64,000 nt of DNA, from the NCBI GenBank assembly GCA_910586255.1, contig CAJUHR010000022.1, positions 10,492 through 74,491 of the forward strand. Direction: 5' to 3'. The position numbers were made by a program, and so were the translations under genes. Every line of letters begins with the position of its first letter. Position 1 is the stretch's first letter. The notes under the pieces are model-generated. The model was not told the origin of the DNA. It made no database searches and saw only the letters and a list, made by a program, of their open reading frames with translations. Source of the DNA: an uncultured Lachnospiraceae bacterium (GTDB taxonomy: Bacteria; Bacillota; Clostridia; Lachnospirales; Lachnospiraceae). Shown here piece by piece: positions 1 to 8,485 of this stretch.

Positions 1-4
1 AGGC

Positions 5-37
5 ACACTCTTTCCCTACACGACGCTCTTCCGATCT
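5..37 (+). other. Illumina sequencing adapter (artefact)
   Basis: These 33 bases match the Illumina TruSeq universal adapter, from its ACACTCTTTCCC start through its GCTCTTCCGATCT end. Genomic sequence begins right after it, inside the coaBC reading frame. It marks an untrimmed read at a contig end, so bases 1-37 should not be interpreted biologically. Confidence 0.97.
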
Positions 38-492
38 CGGTTATGAGCGCCAGGGAAATGTTTGAGGCGGTGAGGGAGGCGGCCGGGGAGCAGGATGCCA
101 TCATCAAGGCAGCCGCGGTGGCTGACTACCGCCCGGCTCATGTGGGAACGGAAAAGACGAAAAAGAAGGACGGGGATATGGACATCGTCTTAGAGAGGAC
201 GGATGATATTCTGGCATGGCTGGGAGAACATCGCCGTCCGGGCCAGTTCCTCTGCGGATTTTCCATGGAGACGGAGAATGTGCTGGCAAATTCCAGGGCA
301 AAGCTGGACAAAAAGCATGTGGATATGATTGTGGCCAACAGCCTGCGGGTGGAGGGAGCCGGATTTGGCGCTGATACCAATGTGGTGACCATGATCACCA
401 AAGACGGGGCAAGAGAGCTTCCCAAGATGGCCAAATCGGAGGTTGCTCACAGGATTCTGGACTATATTTTTGAAGAAGCCTCAAGAATGTGA
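38..492 (+). CDS. coaBC: CoaBC, C-terminal part (phosphopantothenate-cysteine ligase)
   Basis: This is the 3' part of the bifunctional coenzyme A biosynthesis enzyme. CoaC decarboxylates 4'-phosphopantothenoyl-cysteine and CoaB ligates phosphopantothenate to cysteine with CTP. Only about 150 residues of the CoaB half are present. They include the KAAAVADYRP stretch typical of the CoaB nucleotide/substrate site, the KTKKKDG lysine-rich segment, GFSMETEN and the IVANSL motif. The frame is open upstream to the adapter, so the ATG at 43 is an internal methionine and the true start lies outside the contig. A cytoplasmic housekeeping gene; the stop at 490-492 is followed by a short gap before an esterase gene. 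Confidence 0.93.
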
Positions 493-569
493 GGTGGCGC
501 GCCGGATGCCGGGCGTATGGAGGTTTACCATATGAGCTGTGAAACAGATGCAGCAGAATGGAGGGAATA

Positions 570-1424
570 ATGAAGTATGAAAAGATAAATATGGCGGTGG
601 ATGGTCAGAAGGCAGGGGAGGCGGAGCTTACCATACATCTTTTGGATCCGGTCAGTGTGTCGCCGGACAAAAAGCGTCCCATGGTGATTGTGGTGCCGGG
701 GGGAGGCTATGAGCGCTGCTCCGACCGGGAAAGCGAGCCGGTGGCCATGAAGTTTCTCGCTATGGGATGCCATGCCTGCATCCTGGATTACAGTGTGTCG
801 CCGAACCGTTTCCCGGTGGCTTTAAGGGAGCTGGCGCTTGCCATTGCCACCATTAGGGATCACGCTGAGGAATGGTATGTGGATGAGGAATCGGTGCTGG
901 TATGCGGTTTTTCCGCAGGCGGACATTTGGCCTGCAGTATGGGAGCCTTCTGGAACCGTCCGGTGTCCTATGAGGGCATTGGCAGAAACGCAAGGGATGT
1001 GCGGCCGGACGGGCTGATTCTCTGCTATCCGGTGATTACTTCCGGGGAGGACTGCCACCCGGGATCCTTTGAGGCTCTTTTGGGGAAGGAGACCTGGCCG
1101 GAGATAAGAAGGGCCGTATCCTTGGAGCAGCATGTGACGGAGCAGATGCCGCCGGTGTTTTTGTGGCATACGGTGACGGACGACACGGTGCCGGTGGAAA
1201 ACAGCCTTCTTCTGGCCTTTGCTCTTCAGAAAAACCATGTGAATTTTGAGATGCATCTCTATCCGGCCGGCTGTCACGGACTGTCCCTGGCATCGGAGGA
1301 GACCGCGGGCGACCGGAAATATTATCTGGAACCTGGTTGTCAAAGCTGGATTTCTCTGGTAAAATCATGGATTGAAAATCAGCGCTGGAAAAAGAGTGTC
1401 ACAGGCAGTGACAGGAAGCGTTAA
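570..1424 (+). CDS. Alpha/beta hydrolase, acetyl-xylan-esterase/lipase-like
   Basis: A 284-residue protein of the alpha/beta-hydrolase fold. It has the oxyanion stretch VVPGGGY near residue 45, the nucleophile elbow CGFSAGGH (GxSxG), the acid region HTVTDDTVP and the C-terminal His of GCHGLS. There is no signal peptide, so it should be cytoplasmic, like the BD-FAE/Aes group that removes acetyl or other esters from imported saccharides. The ATG at 558 also opens the frame, but a GGAGGGA ribosome site sits 558-567 and points to 570. It ends 13 bases before the prfC start and is probably co-transcribed. The substrate cannot be read from sequence. Confidence 0.85.
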   Translation: MKYEKINMAVDGQKAGEAELTIHLLDPVSVSPDKKRPMVIVVPGGGYERCSDRESEPVAMKFLAMGCHACILDYSVSPNRFPVALRELALAIATIRDHAEEWYVDEESVLVCGFSAGGHLACSMGAFWNRPVSYEGIGRNARDVRPDGLILCYPVITSGEDCHPGSFEALLGKETWPEIRRAVSLEQHVTEQMPPVFLWHTVTDDTVPVENSLLLAFALQKNHVNFEMHLYPAGCHGLSLASEETAGDRKYYLEPGCQSWISLVKSWIENQRWKKSVTGSDRKR

Positions 1425-1437
1425 GGAGGAAAGAGTT

Positions 1438-3030
1438 TTGGCTGACAAAAATGCAGAAATAAAGAAACGAAGGACCTTTGCCATCATCTCACACCCGGAT
1501 GCCGGTAAGACCACACTGACGGAGAAGTTTCTTCTCTACGGGGGCGCCATCAATCTGGCGGGCACGGTTAAGGGGAGAAAAGCGGCCAAATACGCGGTTT
1601 CGGACTGGATGGAGATTGAGAAAGAGAGAGGAATATCGGTCACATCATCTGTCATGCAGTTTGAATATGACGGATTTTGCATCAATATTCTGGACACTCC
1701 GGGGCATCAGGATTTCTCGGAGGACACTTACCGGACCCTTATGGCCGCTGACAGCGCGGTGATGGTTATCGATGGCTCTAAGGGCGTGGAGGCCCAGACC
1801 ATCAAGCTTTTTAAGGTGTGCGTCATGCGGGGGATTCCTATTTTTACTTTTATCAATAAGATGGACCGGGAGGCCAGGGATCCCTTTGAGCTGATGGATG
1901 AGATTGAGAATGTTTTGGGTATCCGCACCTGTCCCGTCAACTGGCCCATCGGCTGCGGGAAAAGCTTTAAGGGGGTTTATGACCGGAATACCAAAAAAAT
2001 CACCACCTTTACGGCTGCCATGGGAGGCCAGAGGGAGGTGGCATCCCGCACCTTTGATCTGGACGAGCCGGACACAAAGGCCGTGATCGGGGCGGATTAT
2101 TACGGGCAGCTTTTGGACGAGATTGAGCTTTTGGACGGAGCCAGCGATGAGTTTGACCAGGATCGGGTCAGCCGGGGGAATTTGTCTCCGGTGTTTTTTG
2201 GATCGGCTTTGACGAATTTCGGAGTGGAGACCTTTTTGCAGCATTTCTTGCAGATGACCACTTCTCCCTTGCCCAGAAGGACCACAACCGGGGAGATTGA
2301 TCCCTTTACGGAGGATTTTTCTGCCTTTGTGTTTAAGATTCAGGCCAACATGAACAAGGCTCACCGGGACCGGATTGCGTTTATGCGGATTGTGTCCGGG
2401 AAATTTGAGGCCGGAATGGAGGTAAACCATATCCAGGGCGGCAAAAAGCTTCGCCTGTCCCAGCCTCAGCAGATGATGGCCCAGGACAGGAAGATTGTGG
2501 AGGAGGCCTATGGGGGGGATATTATCGGTGTTTTTGATCCGGGGATTTTCTCCATCGGAGATACGCTTTGCCTCTCCAACGCCAAATTCCAGTTTGAGGG
2601 CATTCCCACCTTTGCGCCGGAGCATTTTGCCCGGGTGCGTCAGATGGATACCATGAAACGGAAGCAGTTTTTAAAGGGGGTCAGCCAGATTGCCCAGGAG
2701 GGCGCCATCCAGATCTTCCAGGAGTTTAATACGGGCATGGAGGAGATCATTGTGGGGGTGGTGGGAGAGCTGCAGTTTGAGGTGCTGACCTACCGTCTGG
2801 AAAATGAGTACAATGTGGAGGTAAAGTTAGAAAAGCTTCCTTATGAATATATCCGGTGGATCGGCAACCGGGAGGAGATCGATGTGTCAAAGATTCAGGG
2901 AACCTCCGACATGAAGCGGATCAAGGACTTAAAGGACAATCCTTTGCTTTTGTTTGTGAACAGCTGGAGTGTGGGCATGGTGCTGGAAAGAAATCCGGGA
3001 CTGGTGCTGGAGGAGTTTGGGCGGAACTGA
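1438..3030 (+). CDS. prfC: Peptide chain release factor 3 (RF3)
   Basis: RF3 is the translational GTPase that removes RF1/RF2 from the ribosome after termination. The 530 residues match the usual size of about 529. The G1 loop SHPDAGKTTLTE, the switch region RGISVTSSVMQF, G3 DTPGHQDFSEDTYR and G4 NKMDREARDP are all present, followed by the RF3-specific beta-barrel and C-terminal domain. The start is a TTG at 1438 preceded by AAGGAGG at 1422-1428; the longer frame from 1372 overlaps the upstream gene and has no ribosome site. No clear intrinsic terminator is visible downstream. Confidence 0.96.
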   Translation: MADKNAEIKKRRTFAIISHPDAGKTTLTEKFLLYGGAINLAGTVKGRKAAKYAVSDWMEIEKERGISVTSSVMQFEYDGFCINILDTPGHQDFSEDTYRTLMAADSAVMVIDGSKGVEAQTIKLFKVCVMRGIPIFTFINKMDREARDPFELMDEIENVLGIRTCPVNWPIGCGKSFKGVYDRNTKKITTFTAAMGGQREVASRTFDLDEPDTKAVIGADYYGQLLDEIELLDGASDEFDQDRVSRGNLSPVFFGSALTNFGVETFLQHFLQMTTSPLPRRTTTGEIDPFTEDFSAFVFKIQANMNKAHRDRIAFMRIVSGKFEAGMEVNHIQGGKKLRLSQPQQMMAQDRKIVEEAYGGDIIGVFDPGIFSIGDTLCLSNAKFQFEGIPTFAPEHFARVRQMDTMKRKQFLKGVSQIAQEGAIQIFQEFNTGMEEIIVGVVGELQFEVLTYRLENEYNVEVKLEKLPYEYIRWIGNREEIDVSKIQGTSDMKRIKDLKDNPLLLFVNSWSVGMVLERNPGLVLEEFGRN

Positions 3031-3138
3031 CGATGGGCGCCGGTAAGGAGCTTCGGCCAGGGGGATACGGTTTTGCAAAGAATATTCTGGGTACTTTAAA
3101 GATTGTTGTCTAAAAATATTTTGATTCTCAAACTATTA

Positions 3139-3167
3139 TTGATTTCCCGGAGGTTTTGTGTTATAAC
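3139..3167 (+). promoter_or_regulatory. Sigma-A promoter of the A-PCP-C gene
   Basis: A TTGATT -35 box at 3139-3144 and a TATAAC -10 box at 3162-3167 are separated by exactly 17 bases. Transcription would start about 45 bases before the ATG at 3221, which has a GGAG ribosome site. Confidence 0.6.
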
Positions 3168-3220
3168 CTTTGTTGAAGGATGGAACTACTTAGTATATTT
3201 GGAAATCAAAGGAGTTTGAT

Positions 3221-6200
3221 ATGATTACAGCTCAAAATACAAAGACAATTTATGACCTGGTGCACAATGGGGCAAAGGAACATGGAAATCACGTTTTTCT
3301 TCGCTATGAGGAGAATGACGTGATTTTTGATGTTACATATCAGGAGTTTGCAGATCAGTGCGATGCGGTGGCGGCATGGCTGGCTGAGCAGGATGAGAGA
3401 ATCGGACATAGAGCGAAGGTGGGGCTTTTGGGAAGCAGCAGCCATCACTACCTGGCGGTGATGCTGGGGGTGATGGGAGGTGGCAATGTGAGTGTTCCCT
3501 TAGATATCCAGATGAATGTGGAGACTTTTGCCGACTGTCTGAACCGGTCGGATGTGGATATTCTTTTTTATGACTGGGATCATCACGTGCTGGTGGAGGG
3601 AGTAAAGGACAAATGTCCCAACGTAAAGACCTATATTTCCTTGCAGCACGGCAGACATGTGCCCTGTTCAGACAATATTTTAAAGGAATATGCAGGGAAA
3701 AAGACAGCGCCCAAAACTTCTCCTGAGGATCTGGCCATGATTCTCTTTACCTCCGGAACAACGGGAAGAGGAAAGGGAGTGATGCTGTCCCAGGGAAATC
3801 TGATTGACAATACCTTCTGTACCACAGATTCGGATCACCCGGAGAGGGAGGTATATCTGAATGTGCTTCCCATACACCATGTATTTTGTATCAACGGGGA
3901 TGTGATGATTGTGATCCGTTATGGAGGCACTTTGTGTCTGAACCGGGATATGGCCAAGCTGGCGGCCCATATTCAGCTGTTCCAGCCCTCCGTGATCCGC
4001 ATGGTGCCCATGATTGCCAAGACGCTGTACAGCCGGATTGCCATTATATCCCGGCAGACGGGACAGCCGGTGGGCAAGGTCCGCTCACAGGTACTGGGCA
4101 AGCACCTTCACAAGATTATCAGCGGCGGCGGATATCTGGCCCCTGACTTAGCTGCCAATTACAGAAATCTGGGAATTTCCATTGCCCAGGGCTACGGAAT
4201 GTCCGAATGTTCTCCAAAGATATCCTCTCCGGACTGGAGCCGGCCGGACAAGGTGGCTTCTGTGGGGCGGATTGTGGACCATTGTCAGGTGCGGATTGTG
4301 GACGGGGAGATTCAGGTGAAGAGCCCCTCCGTGATGATGGGCTATTACAAGGAGCCAGACAAGACAGCCGAGGTGATGACAGAGGACGGATGGCTCTGCA
4401 CGGGTGACTTAGGCTATGTGGATGAGGAAGGCTTTCTCTATCTGACAGGAAGAAAGAAAAACCTGATTATTTTGAGCAACGGAGAAAACGTGGCTCCGGA
4501 GCAGCTGGAAAATCTGTTTGAGGATGACCGGGTGATCGAGGATATTCTGGTGTTTGGGGAAGATGATATGGTCATGGCCGAGGTGTACCCAAACTTTAAA
4601 TATGCGGAGGTGGCAGGGATCACAGACATTGAGAGTGTGGTTTCCGAGATCATCAAAAAGCATAACGAGGATCTTCCCACATTTAAGCGGATCATGAATT
4701 TCCGGCTTCGGGACACTCCCTTTGCCAAGACCTCCTCAAAGAAAATCATCCGCAGTCAGTATTTTACTCAGAAAAAGAAAGAGGAAGAACAGCTTTTGAA
4801 TGTCCGCTGTCCGGAAAACGAGCTTCAAAAACAGCTCTATGAGTGTATCTCAGCTGTGCTGGGCCATCAGCGCTTTGGCATTGACACGGATCTTTACACG
4901 GCCGGCCTGGATTCCATGGGAAGCGTCATGCTGCTGACGGATTTACAGGAGAAGCTGGGGATTGCCATCACCTTAGGAGATCTGGCTGACCATGCCACCG
5001 TGCTGGCGCTGGAAAGCTTTGTGAAGGAGGCAAGGGAGAAAAAGCCGGTGGACTTTACGGTGCGGGATATTTATCCTCTCACCAACCTGCAGCTTTACTT
5101 TGCCTACGTCATGCGGGGAAATACAACCGCCAATCTGCCGTTCCTCTTTAAGCTTGGGGACAAGGTGGATTTGGGACGGCTTCAAAAGGCAGTGGAGGAT
5201 GTGTTTGACATGCACCCGGGGCTGAAAGGGGTTGTACAGTTCCATGAGGGAGCATTTAAGAACTTCCGCCGGGACGAGAGCCGGGTTTGTGTGCCGGTGA
5301 CAGACATGAGCGATGAGCAGTGGGAGGAGCACAAAAAAGGACTTTTAAAGCCGTATCTCTACGGGGAAAATGATCCCCTCTACCATGTGGGCATCTACCG
5401 GACAGATTCGGCCAATTATCTGTTTTTTGATATTGCTCACATTATGGGTGACGGCATTACCATGAATGTGCTTTTTGAGGATATCAATCGCCTCTATGCC
5501 GGCGAGCCGGTGGAGAAGGAAAAATATACCTTTTTTGAGTATATTCTTGATGAAAAGGATCGGGACGCCAGAGGGCTTCGGGGAGAGAATGAGGCTTATT
5601 TCCGGAAATTGATGGATGGCTTTCGGATTCGCAAGAGTATTCTGAATCTGAAGGATTTTTATGATCTGGACAAAGGGCAGGACGGGGTGTTAAAGGATCG
5701 CTTCCGCAATCTGAACCGGAAAAACATCACAGCCTTTTGCCGGAAGCACGGGGTATCGGAGAATGTAATGTTTCTGACCGCCTACAATTACTGCATCGGT
5801 ATTTTCAGCAATGAGAAGGATACCATTAGCTCCAGTATTCACAGCGGCCGGACCGACAGCCGCTGGGCAAGGCTGGCGGGACCTCTGTTTCTGACCTATT
5901 ATTTCCGGTACACCAATGTGCCTCACGAGACGGTGCCTCAGCTTTTGCAAAGATCCGGGCGCCAGATTATGGATACCATGCGCTGCTATATTTCCAATCT
6001 CCATGCAGATGAAATGTTTTTCCAGTATCAGGGAGATATTCTGAATATTGACACGATCGGCGGCGAGCCGGCAGAGCGGATGAAGATACAGCTGGATTCC
6101 CTGCCCTTCCATCTTCAGGTTATGTCCGATGACAAGGGATATTTCTATGAGCTGCGCTACTGGAAGAACCGGTTTGACCGGGCTCAGCTGAGGATCTTTT

Positions 6201-6829
6201 TAGTATGTCTGGAGACGATTGTGGACGCCATGCTGGAGGAGCCATCGGTGCGGAGGCTTAAAAAGCATTTGCCGGAGCCGATTTTCCCCAAGCATTACAA
6301 GATTACCGCGGGTGCGGTCAACCGGGAGGCAGGCTGTGAGCTGATCCGCTCCGTGAGCCGGGATACCCGGGTGAAGGCCTATGTCTTTGATGAGGGATGC
6401 CGGAAACAGCCCTTTGGAGCCTGGGGAAATCTCTATATCATGGATTATCCCACAACCGGATGGGTGGACAAGATCACCAATCCTTACGGGGAGGGAGTGC
6501 TGTATCAGACCGGCCGGGTGGCCAGGATTCTGCCGGACGGTAAGCTGGACTTTTTGGAAAACGGCGGCAGAGTCGTGATGCAGGAGGCAATCACCGGGCG
6601 GAGCTTTTTGGACTTGGAACGGCTTGAAAGGCTGCTTAGGGAGTATGACGGAGTTTTGCAGGCGGAGGCCTACGTAAAGTACACAGAGGGAAATAAGACC
6701 ATTCTTCAGGCAGACATCCGGACGGAAGGGGAAGTGAATGTGGAGAAAATCCGGGAGTATCTGGCAGAAAATTGCGAGAAGGAGCTGATTCCACAGGAGA
6801 TTCGGGGTTACTGTTCACACCATGACTAA
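3221..6829 (+). CDS. Nonribosomal-peptide-type protein: adenylation, carrier, condensation, partial second adenylation
   Basis: A 1202-residue multidomain enzyme. Residues ~1-520 are an ANL adenylation domain with FTSGTTGRGKG near 175, YGMSECSP, the TGD motif, GRKKNLI and a terminal PFAKTSSKK lysine motif. Residues ~530-610 are a carrier domain with the 4'-phosphopantetheine serine in GLDSMG (~565). Residues ~615-1060 are a condensation domain with AHIMGDG (~737-743), keeping the second His and the DG of HHxxxDG. The last ~120 residues resemble only the C-terminal subdomain of an adenylation domain (YQTGRVARILPDG) and stop before any final lysine motif. No reductase, thioesterase or 4'-PP transferase is nearby. 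The final codons lie inside a palindromic repeat, suggesting 3' truncation. Product unknown. Confidence 0.82.
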   Translation: MITAQNTKTIYDLVHNGAKEHGNHVFLRYEENDVIFDVTYQEFADQCDAVAAWLAEQDERIGHRAKVGLLGSSSHHYLAVMLGVMGGGNVSVPLDIQMNVETFADCLNRSDVDILFYDWDHHVLVEGVKDKCPNVKTYISLQHGRHVPCSDNILKEYAGKKTAPKTSPEDLAMILFTSGTTGRGKGVMLSQGNLIDNTFCTTDSDHPEREVYLNVLPIHHVFCINGDVMIVIRYGGTLCLNRDMAKLAAHIQLFQPSVIRMVPMIAKTLYSRIAIISRQTGQPVGKVRSQVLGKHLHKIISGGGYLAPDLAANYRNLGISIAQGYGMSECSPKISSPDWSRPDKVASVGRIVDHCQVRIVDGEIQVKSPSVMMGYYKEPDKTAEVMTEDGWLCTGDLGYVDEEGFLYLTGRKKNLIILSNGENVAPEQLENLFEDDRVIEDILVFGEDDMVMAEVYPNFKYAEVAGITDIESVVSEIIKKHNEDLPTFKRIMNFRLRDTPFAKTSSKKIIRSQYFTQKKKEEEQLLNVRCPENELQKQLYECISAVLGHQRFGIDTDLYTAGLDSMGSVMLLTDLQEKLGIAITLGDLADHATVLALESFVKEAREKKPVDFTVRDIYPLTNLQLYFAYVMRGNTTANLPFLFKLGDKVDLGRLQKAVEDVFDMHPGLKGVVQFHEGAFKNFRRDESRVCVPVTDMSDEQWEEHKKGLLKPYLYGENDPLYHVGIYRTDSANYLFFDIAHIMGDGITMNVLFEDINRLYAGEPVEKEKYTFFEYILDEKDRDARGLRGENEAYFRKLMDGFRIRKSILNLKDFYDLDKGQDGVLKDRFRNLNRKNITAFCRKHGVSENVMFLTAYNYCIGIFSNEKDTISSSIHSGRTDSRWARLAGPLFLTYYFRYTNVPHETVPQLLQRSGRQIMDTMRCYISNLHADEMFFQYQGDILNIDTIGGEPAERMKIQLDSLPFHLQVMSDDKGYFYELRYWKNRFDRAQLRIFLVCLETIVDAMLEEPSVRRLKKHLPEPIFPKHYKITAGAVNREAGCELIRSVSRDTRVKAYVFDEGCRKQPFGAWGNLYIMDYPTTGWVDKITNPYGEGVLYQTGRVARILPDGKLDFLENGGRVVMQEAITGRSFLDLERLERLLREYDGVLQAEAYVKYTEGNKTILQADIRTEGEVNVEKIREYLAENCEKELIPQEIRGYCSHHD

Positions 6830-6949
6830 CACTTTGCTGATTAGTCATGAGCCAGTACAGCGATGGGGCCAAAGCATATGCCCATCGCCGCAGGCGATTT
6901 CAAATGGGCATATGCCGTTACGTTCACAGGGTACCTGTGAACAGTAACC
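6806..6949. repeat. Palindromic repeat element with nested hairpins
   Basis: Perfect 14-bp inverted ends GGTTACTGTTCACA (6806-6819) and TGTGAACAGTAACC (6936-6949) bound a 144-bp unit. Inside are three more inverted repeats: a 9-bp pair at 6821-6829/6841-6849, a 12-bp pair at 6874-6885/6904-6915 enclosing a CGCC/GGCG hairpin, and a 9-bp pair at 6922-6930/6934-6942. The organisation is that of a REP- or MITE-like element. It supplies the last codons and stop of the preceding synthetase gene. No ORF or transposase lies within. Confidence 0.75.
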
Positions 6950-6987
6950 GTTTGGCAAAAGAGATTAGAAGATGGGAGCAATAAATC

Positions 6988-7016
6988 TTGCGTTTTATAT
7001 TGCCATATGATATACT
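6988..7016 (+). promoter_or_regulatory. Sigma-A promoter of the queuine salvage operon
   Basis: TTGCGT at 6988-6993 and TATACT at 7011-7016 have 17-bp spacing. Predicted transcription starts around 7022-7025, directly ahead of the preQ1 aptamer. Confidence 0.72.
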
Positions 7017-7030
7017 GACAGAATCAATAG

Positions 7031-7065
7031 ACTGGTTCGAGAACCTCCCAGTATAAAAAACTAGG
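7031..7065 (+). promoter_or_regulatory. PreQ1-I riboswitch aptamer
   Basis: The stretch has P1 strands ACUGG (7031-7035) and CCAGU (7048-7052), an L1 loop starting UUCGAG and ending ACCU, and the diagnostic A-rich tail AUAAAAAACUAGG. This is the compact H-type pseudoknot of class I preQ1 riboswitches, whose tail AGG would pair with CCU of the loop. It lies between a promoter and a terminator ahead of queuine salvage genes, which is the expected regulatory context. Confidence 0.92.
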
Positions 7066-7097
7066 CACAAGGGACACGCTGCTATCTTGCTATGACA

Positions 7098-7168
7098 GGG
7101 TGCTGTTTTTGCTGTAGTTATCTAAAGAGGACTTAACTCGGATTCAGCAGGAAACAGCATCCTTTTTT
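7098..7168 (+). terminator. Riboswitch expression platform: intrinsic terminator
   Basis: GGGTGCTGTTT (7098-7108) pairs with AAACAGCATCC (7152-7162) with one G-U. A second short stem GCTG/CAGC (7111-7114/7145-7148) sits inside, and six T residues follow at 7163-7168. The bases GGCAC at 7064-7068, just after the aptamer tail, can instead pair with GTGCT at 7100-7104. Ligand binding that ties up the tail would therefore favour termination (an OFF switch). The mechanism is inferred from pairing alone. Confidence 0.7.
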
Positions 7169-7192
7169 GATGCTCTGCGAGCGGAGACATCG

Positions 7193-7228
7193 GGGTAACA
7201 GTTCAAGGGTTATCTTGGACTGTTACCC
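7193..7228. repeat. 15-bp inverted repeat in the leader
   Basis: GGGTAACAGTTCAAG (7193-7207) and CTTGGACTGTTACCC (7214-7228) form a 15-bp stem with one G-U and a 6-base loop. The core GTAACAGT/ACTGTTAC resembles the ends of the palindromic element at 6806-6949, so it may be a derivative of that repeat. It has no T-tract and is not an obvious terminator. Confidence 0.6.
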
Positions 7229-7319
7229 ATGGGAAACGATAAGCATTCTGAAACTGCAGGCGCATCAAGGAAGGCATAAGACCCCGAAAAATGTCATGTC
7301 AGAAGATGAAGGGAAAGAG

Positions 7320-8300
7320 ATGAGAAGACGAAAAGTGATTATTGATTGTGATCCGGGGATTGATGACAGCCTGGCCCTGATGCTGGCTCTTTCCATGGAG
7401 GAGCTTGAGGTGACGGGAATCACCATTGTGTGCGGCAACGGTCCGGTGGATATGGGATTTTCCAATGCCAAGAAGATTTTGCAGAGGCTGGGGAGGCTGG
7501 ACATTCCCATATGTAAGGGGGCCGAAAAACCTTTAAAGCGGGAGTATGTCAGTGCTCTGGATACCCATGGAGCCGATGCTTTGGGTGAGAGCTTTCTTGC
7601 AGAGGTGCCTGGGTATGAGCAGCCGATAGATGCAGTGGAATTTATGGCCCGGGAGCTTTTAAAAGGGGACTGCTCGGTGATTGCTCTGGGGCCCATGACA
7701 AATCTGGCCCATTTGATTGAGCAGCAGCCTGAGGCATTTGCCAGGGTGGAGGAGCTTGTCTCTATGGGCGGGAATTTCCGCAGCCATGGAAACTGCTCTC
7801 CGGTGGCAGAGTATAATTACTGGGCGGATCCGGACGGAGCGGCTCTGGTTTACCGGACCATGGCAGATCTTGGAAAAAAGATCCATATGGTAGGGCTGGA
7901 TGTGACCAGAAGGATTGTGCTGACGCCGGATCTTTTAGAATATCTTAAGAGGCTTGATGGGGAATTGGGAGAGTTTGTTCAGGCAATCACGAAATTTTAT
8001 TTTGATTTTCACTGGCAGTGGGAGCATCTGATTGGCTGTGTGATCAATGATCCGCTGGCGGTAGCGTATTTTGCGGACAGGACTCTCTGTGAGGGTTTTG
8101 AGGCCTACACGGAGATAGAAACCGGGGGGATCTCCATAGGGCAGAGTGTGGTGGATGCAGAGGGATTTTACCGGAAAAGGGCCAACGGGGTGATTCTCAC
8201 AAGGACAGATCCTTTGCGCTTTTTTAAAATGTTTTTCGGGAGGCTTTTGAAGGTGGATGAGCAGGAGCTGGATTTGCTGGAGAAGCTGGTGAGGTCATGA
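7320..8300 (+). CDS. queK: Nucleoside hydrolase, probable queuosine hydrolase QueK
   Basis: A 326-residue inosine/uridine-type nucleoside hydrolase with the N-terminal Ca-binding DCDPGIDDSLA motif (DxDxxxDD), the VCGNGPVD loop, LGPMTNL and the C-terminal INDPLAV segment. In queuine salvage, as established for Clostridioides difficile, a hydrolase of this family releases queuine from queuosine. That role is favoured here by the upstream preQ1-I riboswitch and the downstream ECF S-component and radical SAM genes. The frame stays open back to 7167 through leader hairpins, but the ATG at 7320 after GGGAAAGAG begins the conserved domain. It is the first gene of the operon and cytoplasmic. Without the context only a generic nucleoside hydrolase could be claimed. 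Confidence 0.85.
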   Translation: MRRRKVIIDCDPGIDDSLALMLALSMEELEVTGITIVCGNGPVDMGFSNAKKILQRLGRLDIPICKGAEKPLKREYVSALDTHGADALGESFLAEVPGYEQPIDAVEFMARELLKGDCSVIALGPMTNLAHLIEQQPEAFARVEELVSMGGNFRSHGNCSPVAEYNYWADPDGAALVYRTMADLGKKIHMVGLDVTRRIVLTPDLLEYLKRLDGELGEFVQAITKFYFDFHWQWEHLIGCVINDPLAVAYFADRTLCEGFEAYTEIETGGISIGQSVVDAEGFYRKRANGVILTRTDPLRFFKMFFGRLLKVDEQELDLLEKLVRS

Positions 8301-8485
8301 GAAGGCAGAAAGAGTGACCGGGAAAGCTTCTTCAGGAAAGTCTGAGGACAAGAGAAATTTGAAGAAAAGAAAACAGACAGCTCAGGGAGATGCGTGAATT
8401 GCTGCAAAGAAAGATAAAGAGGGTAAAAGAAAACAGAGAATGAGAGAGGGCCGAGAAGGAGAAAAATCGAAAGGAATAGAAGGAG

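Noticed and set aside
1645..2625. Long antisense frame (326 codons) inside prfC
   Set aside because: It is the mirror of a strongly conserved gene with no ribosome site or recognisable domain; typical of GC-biased codon use.
7031..7046. GGTTCGAGAACC resembling a tRNA T-arm
   Set aside because: No acceptor or anticodon arms fit around it; the bases are explained by the preQ1-I aptamer.
7167..7319. Upstream extension of the nucleoside hydrolase frame (51 extra codons)
   Set aside because: It runs through the riboswitch terminator and an inverted repeat, has no ribosome site, and the conserved domain begins right after the ATG at 7320.
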